This document shows, in pieces, positions 1 through 5,402 of a stretch of DNA of 5,402 bases. A model generated the notes under the pieces. That model was not told the DNA's origin, ran no database searches, and saw only the letters and a program-made list of their open reading frames with translations. The position numbers and the translations under genes were made by a program. Numbering within the stretch: the first letter of the stretch is position 1; each line of letters starts with the position of its first letter. Source of the DNA: Pedobacter sp. (GTDB taxonomy: Bacteria; Bacteroidota; Bacteroidia; Sphingobacteriales; Sphingobacteriaceae); contig JAQBOT010000485.1 of NCBI GenBank assembly GCA_028287885.1, positions 1-5,402 of the forward strand. Reading direction: 5' to 3'.

Positions 1-974
1 GACTTCTCTTTTATCTCCTGCATACGTTCGATGTCGTTGTTTCCACCGCTGATTATGCAAACCACATTCTTGTTTTCGATAGAGGCCGTAATCTGATCAA
101 GGGATGCGATCGCCAAAGCACCTGCAGGCTCAACAACAATGGCATCTTCATTATACAATTTCAATATCGTCGTGCAGATCTTACCTTCAGGAATCAGCAA
201 CATCTGGTCAAGCAATTCCTGACAATATTGAAAGTTTAAGGCACCTACACGCTTAACGGCAGCGCCGTCTACAAAGCGGTCAATGTAATCCAGGGTTACA
301 GGTGTACCTTGGTTAAAGGCGTGCTTCATTGAAGGTGCACCTTCTGGTTCTACACCAATTAACTGCACCGAAGGCTTGATATTCTTCAAATAGCTGCCAA
401 CGCCAGAGGCTAATCCGCCGCCGCCTATAGGTAGTACGACAACATCAACTTCAGGCAGGTCTTGAAAGATTTCAACGCCTACAGTACCTTGGCCTTCTAT
501 GATCTTCAGGTTATCAAACGGTGGGATGAAAGTCATCTCGCGTTCTGCAGTGAACTTCAATGCTTCTTTCATGCAGTCATCAAAGGTGTCCCCAATTAGT
601 ACGATCTGAATGTGATCTCCACCAAACATTTCCGTTTGTTTTACCTTTTGTTTTGGGGTGATTTCCGGCATAAAGATTACCCCTCTTATATCCAGCTTTT
701 TGCATGAATAGGCAACGCCTTGTGCATGATTTCCAGCGCTGGCACAAACAATCCCACGCTGCCGCTCATCCGCGGTTAGCGTGCTCATCATGTTGAATGC
801 ACCCCTAAGTTTGTACGAACGTACCACTTGTAGATCTTCACGCTTCAAATATATCTTCGCATTGTATTTAGCGGACAAAGCAGCATTGAAAACCAATGGT
901 GTATGTTTTACTGTGCCTTTGATTCGTTCTGTTGCAGCTTGAAAATCCAGTTCTGCGTCTTTCGTTGAGTTCAT
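1..974 (-). CDS. ilvA: Threonine dehydratase (threonine ammonia-lyase), biosynthetic, 3' end outside the window
   Basis: This cytoplasmic PLP enzyme deaminates L-threonine to 2-ketobutyrate, the first committed step of isoleucine synthesis. I translated the frame by hand: it is open for 324 codons from the ATG at 974 to the window edge, with no stop or frameshift. Seen: the PLP-lysine motif SYKLRGA (Lys about 55), the SAGNHAQG substrate loop (79-86), the glycine-rich phosphate loop GGGGLASG (184-191) and the SGGNND segment (309-314) near the PLP ring. The catalytic fold-type II domain is therefore complete. Biosynthetic enzymes of the short type are about 400-420 residues long, so roughly 80-100 residues are missing, which should hold the ACT-like domain that senses isoleucine and valine. 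That regulatory part is inferred, not seen. The operon context argues against the catabolic TdcB form. The start lies one base after the leuA stop, which suggests translational coupling. No Shine-Dalgarno motif precedes it. Confidence 0.97.
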   Translation of the reverse strand, partial: MNSTKDAELDFQAATERIKGTVKHTPLVFNAALSAKYNAKIYLKREDLQVVRSYKLRGAFNMMSTLTADERQRGIVCASAGNHAQGVAYSCKKLDIRGVIFMPEITPKQKVKQTEMFGGDHIQIVLIGDTFDDCMKEALKFTAEREMTFIPPFDNLKIIEGQGTVGVEIFQDLPEVDVVVLPIGGGGLASGVGSYLKNIKPSVQLIGVEPEGAPSMKHAFNQGTPVTLDYIDRFVDGAAVKRVGALNFQYCQELLDQMLLIPEGKICTTILKLYNEDAIVVEPAGALAIASLDQITASIENKNVVCIISGGNNDIERMQEIKEK

Positions 975-978
975 ACTA
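972..978 (-). other. leuA/ilvA junction (TAGTATG)
   Basis: The leuA stop TAG (978-976) and the ilvA ATG (974-972) are separated by a single base. The preceding bases are A/T-rich and lack a Shine-Dalgarno motif. This places ilvA in the same transcript as leuA and makes re-initiation the likely way its translation starts. Confidence 0.8.
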
Positions 979-2484
979 CAAAAATTTATTTACAGCATCC
1001 AGATATGCTATTGCTGATGCTTTCACGATATCTGTATTAAAACCGTAGCCCATATAAGATTTCCCAAGATAGGACACGCGCATATTGACCTTACTTACAT
1101 CGTCACTTCCACCATGCATGGCTTGAATATTAAATTCTTTTAGTTCTGACGCCTTTCCCACAATCCGTTCGATCGCCTTAATGGTTGCATTTACAGGTCC
1201 ATTGCCATAAGCCATCGCCTCATGCTCTTGTCCTTTGTAATCAAGTTTGATCGTAGCCGTTGGGTTAAGTGGATCACCGCAAACAACCTGCAGCAATTTA
1301 AGCGTGTAACCATTTTTAACAACCTCTTCAGAGCCATCACTCATTAGTGATAGAAGATCGTCATCGGTGATTTCTTGCTTCTGATCTGCAAGGCTTAGAA
1401 ATGCTTCATAAATCTGGTCCAGGTTAATCCTTTCAATTTCATAACCTAGGCGCAACAAATGATGCTTTAGTGCATGCCTTCCACTTCGTGCTGTTAATAT
1501 TATGTCAGATTGATCGATACCAACATCCTCCGGATTCATGATCTCATAGTTCTCACGATGTTTCAAAAATCCATCCTGATGAATTCCTGAGCTATGTGCA
1601 AAGGCATTCTGACCAATAATGGCCTTGTTCGGCTGTACCGGCATGCGCATCATCCTGCTTACCATACCACTTATTTCGTGAAAATGTTTGCTGTTGATGT
1701 TTGTGTGCAAGTTAAGCGCCTGGTGTGTTTTCAAGATCATGGTAACCTCTTCCAGTGCAGTGTTGCCCGCCCGTTCTCCAATTCCATTTATCGTGCATTC
1801 TACCTGTCTCGCGCCATTTATTACCCCCGCAAGGGTGTTTGCTGTTGCCAGCCCCAAATCATTGTGGCAATGCACGGAAATGATCGCCTGATCAATGTTT
1901 GATACATTTTCTTTTAGATACAAAATCTTAGCACCATATTGCTCTGGAAGGCAGTAGCCATTGGTATCTGGAATATTGACCACGGTTGCACCGGCGGCTA
2001 TAACCGCTTGGATCATCTTAGCCAGAAACTCATTGTCGGCCCGGCCTGCATCTTCTGCATAAAATTCAATGTCTTCAACAAAGCGTTTTGCATACTTTAC
2101 CGCCTCAACGGCACGTTCCAGGATGTCCTCCCTGGTACTGTTAAACTTGTATTTGATGTGCATGTCAGAAGAACCGATTCCGGTATGGATCCTCGGCCGT
2201 TTTGCGTATTGTAAAGCAGCAACAGCTGAATCAATATCACCCTTGTTTGCACGGGTCAGGGCACATATGATTGGCTCACTTACTGCCTTGGATAATTCAA
2301 CAACACTTTGAAAATCACCTGGGCTTGAGATCGGAAATCCAGCCTCGATAACATCTACACCAAGTGCTTCCAGGGCTTTGGCGATCTCTATCTTTTCAGC
2401 CGTTGCCAACTGACAACCCGGAACTTGCTCACCGTCCCTTAAGGTGGTGTCGAAAACATATACTCTATTTGGATCGTGTAACAT
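976..2484 (-). CDS. leuA: 2-isopropylmalate synthase
   Basis: This enzyme condenses acetyl-CoA with 2-ketoisovalerate to give 2-isopropylmalate, the first committed and normally leucine-inhibited step of leucine synthesis. With the ATG at 2484 it has 502 residues, close to the usual length of full-size LeuA (about 500-525). Seen: DTTLRDGEQ near the N-terminus (catalytic Arg 16, metal-ligand Asp 17), HCHNDLG with metal-ligand His 205 and His 207, GIGERAGN with ligand Asn 241, and the HSSGIHQDG segment (297-305) of the subdomain region. Residues from about 395 to the end match the LeuA dimer regulatory domain ([12 protein letters not shown] and the following strands), so leucine feedback is expected. 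The frame stays open upstream to a TTG at 2520, but that start would overlap leuB by 26 bases and add 12 residues ahead of the usual family N-terminus, so I prefer the ATG. It lies between leuB and ilvA and ends in TAG. The related homocitrate and citramalate synthases are unlikely given the flanking leuB and leuD. Confidence 0.97.
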   Translation of the reverse strand: MLHDPNRVYVFDTTLRDGEQVPGCQLATAEKIEIAKALEALGVDVIEAGFPISSPGDFQSVVELSKAVSEPIICALTRANKGDIDSAVAALQYAKRPRIHTGIGSSDMHIKYKFNSTREDILERAVEAVKYAKRFVEDIEFYAEDAGRADNEFLAKMIQAVIAAGATVVNIPDTNGYCLPEQYGAKILYLKENVSNIDQAIISVHCHNDLGLATANTLAGVINGARQVECTINGIGERAGNTALEEVTMILKTHQALNLHTNINSKHFHEISGMVSRMMRMPVQPNKAIIGQNAFAHSSGIHQDGFLKHRENYEIMNPEDVGIDQSDIILTARSGRHALKHHLLRLGYEIERINLDQIYEAFLSLADQKQEITDDDLLSLMSDGSEEVVKNGYTLKLLQVVCGDPLNPTATIKLDYKGQEHEAMAYGNGPVNATIKAIERIVGKASELKEFNIQAMHGGSDDVSKVNMRVSYLGKSYMGYGFNTDIVKASAIAYLDAVNKFL

Positions 2485-2494
2485 ATCTTTGGTA
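2485..2494 (-). other. leuB/leuA spacer, decides the leuA start
   Basis: Ten bases separate the leuB TAA stop (2497-2495) from the leuA ATG at 2484. The run CAAAGAT sits just before the ATG, with no real Shine-Dalgarno motif. There is no room for a promoter or terminator, so leuA is read from the same message as leuB. Confidence 0.7.
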
Positions 2495-3586
2495 TTAATG
2501 GCTGTAAACTTGTTGATCAATGAATTTTAAGATGAGTTTTCCCATCTCTTTGCTGCCTAAAACCTGATAAGGGTTGGTGCTTTCGTCTGCGATATCGTTG
2601 GTTCTGAAGCCTTCGGCAAGGACCTGTTTAACGACAGTAATTATGAGTTCTGCTTCTGTCTTGAGGCCAAAGCTTATATCAAGCATTAACGAGGCCGACA
2701 AGATTGAAGCTAAGGGATTTGCCAGGTCTTTTCCTGCGATATCATGCGCGGAACCATGGATTGGCTCGTAAAACCCGATGCCGTCGCCAATTGATGCTGA
2801 TGCAAGCATACCCATTGAACCGGCAATCTGTGATGCCTCGTCCGTTAGAATGTCACCAAATAAATTCGCTGTTAAGACTACGTCAAAGCGTTTTGGATCC
2901 TTGATCAGCTGCATGGCCGCATTATCAATAAACATGTGTTCTGTATGAACTTCAGGATATTGCTTCGCAATCTCCTGAACAGTTTCCCGCCAAAGGCGTG
3001 AGCTTTCCAAAACATTCGCTTTGTCAACAGAACAAAGCCTTTTGCTTCGCGTCATCGCCGCTTGGAAAGCCTTGTGCGCGATTCGTTCAATTTCATATCG
3101 CTGGTATATCATGAGGTCTGAGGCGGTATTGCCGTCAGCAGACCTGTTCTTTTCTCCAAAATAAACATCGCCTGTAAGTTCACGGAAGAACAAAATATCC
3201 GTGCCTTTTAAGATGCTGGGCTTAATGCTGGATGCATTTAATAACTCATCAAATAGTAGAATGGGTCTCAAGTTTGCATACAGACCCAGTTCTTTTCTAA
3301 TCTTTAATAATCCTTGCTCAGGGCGTACTTTAGCTGTAGGATCGTTATCATATTTCGCATGGCCTACAGCACCAAACAAGATAGCGTCACTCTCCTTTGC
3401 CTTCTCCAGCGTCTCCGCCGGTAGGGGATCGCCGGTTGCTTCTATAGCCACATGGCCCATTAGCGCTTCCTGAAAGGTAAATTCGTGCCCAAACAGGCTT
3501 GCAACTTTCTCCAGTACCGCCTTTCCCCAAGTGGTCACTTCCGGTCCGATCCCGTCGCCCGGGATTACTAGTATATTTTTCTTCAT
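2495..3586 (-). CDS. leuB: 3-isopropylmalate dehydrogenase
   Basis: This cytoplasmic NAD-dependent enzyme oxidises and decarboxylates 3-isopropylmalate to 2-ketoisocaproate, the last leucine-specific step before transamination. From the ATG at 3586 it has 363 residues, normal for the isocitrate/isopropylmalate dehydrogenase family. Seen: GDGIGPEV at the N-terminus, the substrate-binding arginines in [16 protein letters not shown] (Arg 97 and 107) and RELTG (Arg 135), catalytic Tyr 161 in [10 protein letters not shown] and Lys 189 in VDKANVL, metal-binding Asp 221 (IDNAAMQL) with Asp 245 and Asp 249 ([11 protein letters not shown]), and the NAD-binding loop [11 protein letters not shown]. The pattern favours isopropylmalate over isocitrate. 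A second ATG at 3595 would add Met-His-Lys. I chose 3586 because [14 protein letters not shown] is the typical family start and because it gives a 4-base ATGA overlap with the preceding ABC gene. A small oddity is TGD rather than the more familiar TGG after RELTG. Confidence 0.97.
   Translation of the reverse strand: MKKNILVIPGDGIGPEVTTWGKAVLEKVASLFGHEFTFQEALMGHVAIEATGDPLPAETLEKAKESDAILFGAVGHAKYDNDPTAKVRPEQGLLKIRKELGLYANLRPILLFDELLNASSIKPSILKGTDILFFRELTGDVYFGEKNRSADGNTASDLMIYQRYEIERIAHKAFQAAMTRSKRLCSVDKANVLESSRLWRETVQEIAKQYPEVHTEHMFIDNAAMQLIKDPKRFDVVLTANLFGDILTDEASQIAGSMGMLASASIGDGIGFYEPIHGSAHDIAGKDLANPLASILSASLMLDISFGLKTEAELIITVVKQVLAEGFRTNDIADESTNPYQVLGSKEMGKLILKFIDQQVYSH
3583..3586 (-). 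other. leuB: ABC ATPase/leuB stop-start overlap (ATGA)
   Basis: The TGA stop of the ABC gene (3585-3583) lies inside an ATGA with the second in-frame ATG of leuB (3586-3584). This is the classic 4-base coupled junction and is the main reason for preferring this leuB start over the ATG nine bases earlier. If the earlier ATG is used, the overlap is 13 bases. Confidence 0.75.
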
Positions 3587-5055
3587 TTTGTGCATTCGAG
3601 TTCTAAATTGTGTTTCTGACTTACTGCCATTCCATTGTTCAAGCTAAGCCGTTCATTGATGCATTTCGGTAAGCGGTTCTCAAAGTGACCGACGTAGATC
3701 AACGTGCGGTCTCCGGTACAAAGCTGGTCAACCAGGTTATTCAATAACGTTGTTTGTTCATCATCCAGACCCTGGCAGGGTTCGTCCAAGATCAGTAATG
3801 TCGGGTTCTTGATGATAGCTCTCGCGAGCAATGCAATACGTTGCTTTCCTACAGGCAATTGCTTAAGCAGTGTGTTTGCTTCATCTTCCAACTGAAACAG
3901 CTCTAAAAGTTCCTTTACCTTTTCTCCCTGTTTCGTACTAATACTTCTAAACAGACCAGAGGTGTCAAAAAAACCGGAGGCCACTGTTTGAAATAGGGTA
4001 GAAGAAGGTTCGAAGTACCATTGTAGTTCCGGTGAGATAAAGCCGATTCTTTCTTTTATGTCCCAGATACTTTCCCCTGATCCTCGCTTCTTGCCAAATA
4101 AATACATCTCCTGTGCGTAGGCTTGTGGGTTATCCCCAGTCAGCAAGCTTAGTAGTGTAGATTTACCTGAACCATTGTGGCCGCTCAGCAGCCATTTGTC
4201 GCCTTTGTTAACGGTCCAAGTTATATTTTGTAAAACGTGTTTGTCTCCGTAGGTAACATTCACATCTTCTAGCCTAACCATTTCTACCGAATCTGGATGC
4301 TGCGGAATTGTAAGAAACGAAGGAAGCGACACTATACTTTTATCACCTACAGGGTTAATGTCGATCCTTTCTGATGAGCTTACCAATTTGCCTTCTTTCA
4401 AGACAGCAAAGCGGTTTATACATTCGGGCTCCGCGCCGTCATTGCTAATCATAATCAACTGCATGCCCTTAGCGCAAGCTGCATTCAGTCGTTCATTTAA
4501 ATGGCCGCGGGATTGAACATCCAGGCCAGTATAGGGGTTATCAAGAATAAGTAGCTGTGGCTTGAGCATTAAAGCCTTCGTAAGCTGTAGCTTTTTGTGT
4601 TCACCACTTGATAATTGAAGTAAAGGCGCATCTCGCCGCTCCCACAAATTAAAGCCTTGCAAAATCACCTGAGCTTTCGTAACCGACACATTAACCTTGT
4701 CGGCATACGTTGTAATTGCCTCAAGTACAGTCTCGCTATTTTCTGAGTCCTGACTGTTATAGCGTTGTTGATAATATAGGTTGCTGCTGCCTTGTTTGTC
4801 TTTAAACTGGAACCATTGGGCCACAAACATGACTTTCGCAGCTAAGTTCGACGCTGGATCTAAGTTAAGTTCCACCAAGCCATGCGCATGCACAAGCCCG
4901 GCAATAACCTTAGCCAGCAGGGTTTTCCCGCTACCACTAGTCCCGCTAAGCAACCACTGCTCGCCTGCATGAATAACCCAGGCCAAGTCATTCAAGATCG
5001 TTTTTGTTCGAAATTGAAGGTTCAGCTGCTCAATATGGACCAGAGGCTTTCCCAT
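3583..5055 (-). CDS. Tandem ABC-type ATPase of the ModF/PhrA type, no membrane partner
   Basis: The protein has 490 residues with two complete nucleotide-binding domains and no membrane segment or signal peptide, so it is probably a cytoplasmic ATPase. NBD1: Walker A GTSGSGKT (38-45), Q-loop Gln 80, signature LSSGE (148-152), Walker B LLILDN (Asp 172, with Asn 173 where the catalytic Glu normally sits), and Asn 205 in place of the switch His (ISND). NBD2: Walker A GHNGSGKS (292-299), the segment GDNPQAYA...LFGKKRGSGESIWDIK (307-334) that I recall from E. coli ModF, signature-like LPVGKQ (400-405), Walker B LLILDEP (Asp 424, Glu 425), and switch His 457. The linker of about 35 residues is too short and the wrong type for ABC-F translation factors. 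ModF was linked by operon position to molybdate uptake and, as PhrA, to photoreactivation, but its biochemical role is unsettled, so I give no symbol. No permease or binding-protein gene is nearby. It overlaps leuD by 1 base and leuB by 4, so it is a firm operon member. Confidence 0.9.
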   Translation of the reverse strand: MGKPLVHIEQLNLQFRTKTILNDLAWVIHAGEQWLLSGTSGSGKTLLAKVIAGLVHAHGLVELNLDPASNLAAKVMFVAQWFQFKDKQGSSNLYYQQRYNSQDSENSETVLEAITTYADKVNVSVTKAQVILQGFNLWERRDAPLLQLSSGEHKKLQLTKALMLKPQLLILDNPYTGLDVQSRGHLNERLNAACAKGMQLIMISNDGAEPECINRFAVLKEGKLVSSSERIDINPVGDKSIVSLPSFLTIPQHPDSVEMVRLEDVNVTYGDKHVLQNITWTVNKGDKWLLSGHNGSGKSTLLSLLTGDNPQAYAQEMYLFGKKRGSGESIWDIKERIGFISPELQWYFEPSSTLFQTVASGFFDTSGLFRSISTKQGEKVKELLELFQLEDEANTLLKQLPVGKQRIALLARAIIKNPTLLILDEPCQGLDDEQTTLLNNLVDQLCTGDRTLIYVGHFENRLPKCINERLSLNNGMAVSQKHNLELECTK

Positions 5056-5057
5056 TA
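5053..5057 (-). other. leuD/ABC ATPase stop-start overlap (TAATG)
   Basis: The TAA stop of leuD (5057-5055) and the ATG of the ABC ATPase (5055-5053) share one base. The bases before it are A/T-rich with no Shine-Dalgarno motif, so the downstream gene is probably started by terminating or re-initiating ribosomes. The overlap shows the ABC gene is an integrated operon member and supports the chosen start. The coupling itself is inferred. Confidence 0.85.
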
Positions 5058-5402
5058 TAATGCTAATTTGTCTTCGTATTCTTCTATTGCTTTACGCTGG
5101 TTAAGAATATAATCGATATCGTCGTATCCGTTTATTAAACACGATTTCTTATATGCGTTAATGTCAAAATGGGCCTGATCTCCGCTAGACAACAGGGTAA
5201 TTGTTTGTTCAACCAGATTTACGTTGATCTGTGTCGCCGCATCATGGTACACGGCCACAAAGTTCTTTTGCTGATAATCATCCGAAACCTTGATCGGTAA
5301 CAATCCATTGTTCAGCGCATTTCCCTTAAAGATATCAGCGAAAAAACTGCTGATTACGACATCGAAACCATAATCCTGGATTGCCCATGCTGCATGTTCC
5401 CG
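5055..5402 (-). CDS. leuD: 3-isopropylmalate dehydratase small subunit, 5' end outside the window
   Basis: With LeuC, this subunit forms isopropylmalate isomerase, which converts 2-isopropylmalate to 3-isopropylmalate through dehydration and rehydration. The visible part is the last 115 codons plus a TAA stop. The frame is open to the window edge and begins with REHAAWAIQDYGFDVVI, the segment that follows GSS in the conserved GSSREHA motif of the aconitase swivel domain. SSFFADIFKGNALNNGLLPI follows, which is strongly conserved in LeuD and places the mobile domain over the LeuC active site. LeuD is usually about 195-205 residues, so about 80-90 N-terminal residues are missing. A TTG at 5303 lies inside the conserved NNGLLP motif and is not the real start. 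The C-terminus, with NGYDDIDYIL and a short charged tail, is typical of the family. leuC is expected directly upstream but is not visible. The stop overlaps the start of the ABC gene by one base (TAATG). Confidence 0.97.
   Translation of the reverse strand, partial: REHAAWAIQDYGFDVVISSFFADIFKGNALNNGLLPIKVSDDYQQKNFVAVYHDAATQINVNLVEQTITLLSSGDQAHFDINAYKKSCLINGYDDIDYILNQRKAIEEYEDKLAL

Noticed and set aside
331..344. Perfect 14-base palindrome gaaggtgcaccttc inside ilvA
   Set aside because: It encodes Glu-Gly-Ala-Pro in a normal part of IlvA. A 7-base half-site palindrome is expected about once in every few windows of this size by chance, and there is no spacer, U-run or second copy to suggest an operator or terminator.
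1594..2311. Overlapping plus-strand open frames opposite leuA (102, 67, 91 and 80 codons)
   Set aside because: They lie antisense to strongly conserved LeuA sequence, have no recognisable domain, and look like chance shadows of the real gene.
2574..3473. Plus-strand open frames opposite leuB (65, 66 and 90 codons)
   Set aside because: They are antisense to conserved catalytic segments of LeuB, show no family motif and have no start signal of their own.
3583..5055. The tandem ABC ATPase as an ABC-F ribosome-protection or translation factor
   Set aside because: The two domains are joined by only about 35 residues without the long charged interdomain linker of ABC-F proteins, and the GDNPQAYA/GSGESIWDIK segments match the ModF type instead.
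3704..5112. Plus-strand open frames opposite the ABC ATPase and the leuD end
   Set aside because: They are short, antisense to Walker and signature motifs, and have low-complexity Ser/Leu-rich translations typical of reverse-strand shadows.
5055..5303. A separate 82-residue gene starting at the TTG at 5303
   Set aside because: The same frame continues open to the window edge and encodes the conserved REHA and NNGLLP segments of LeuD, so it is the tail of leuD.
1..5402. A new defence, mobile or RNA-based system
   Set aside because: The window is fully taken up by co-directional housekeeping biosynthetic genes plus one ATPase. I found no repeats, integrase, toxin-like gene or non-coding gap that would support such a system.

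Overview
The window is a gap-free stretch of one branched-chain amino acid biosynthesis operon. All genes read on the minus strand, so transcription runs from the high coordinates to the low ones. In transcription order the genes are: leuD (its 5' part lies outside the window), a stand-alone tandem ATP-binding-cassette ATPase of the ModF/PhrA type, leuB, leuA, and ilvA (its 3' part lies outside the window). There is no intergenic stretch longer than about 10 bases. I see no RNA gene, insertion sequence, CRISPR array, promoter or terminator inside the window.

The organism is most likely a member of the Bacteroidota, probably from the Sphingobacteriales (Pedobacter/Mucilaginibacter-like). This is inferred from the character of the LeuA, LeuB and IlvA proteins, from the A/T-rich start regions without Shine-Dalgarno motifs, and from the moderate GC content. 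I cannot confirm the genus from sequence alone.

Layout by region: 5055-5402 holds the C-terminal 115 codons of LeuD (isopropylmalate isomerase small subunit). 3583-5055 holds the 490-residue double ABC ATPase. 2495-3586 holds LeuB (3-isopropylmalate dehydrogenase). 976-2484 holds LeuA (2-isopropylmalate synthase with its C-terminal allosteric domain). 1-974 holds the N-terminal 324 codons of IlvA (PLP-dependent threonine dehydratase).

LeuA, LeuCD and LeuB catalyse the three steps that extend 2-ketoisovalerate to 2-ketoisocaproate, the leucine precursor. IlvA makes 2-ketobutyrate, the first committed intermediate of isoleucine. Clustering them gives coordinated supply of both amino acids, and ilv/leuC genes are expected upstream, outside the window.

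The unexpected member is the ABC ATPase. It has no transmembrane partner here, overlaps leuD by 1 base and leuB by 4 bases, and is therefore likely co-translated with them. Its two ATPase sites look asymmetric: the first half has lost the catalytic glutamate and the switch histidine, and the second half has a degenerate signature motif. Its role in this operon is unknown and is the main point of interest.
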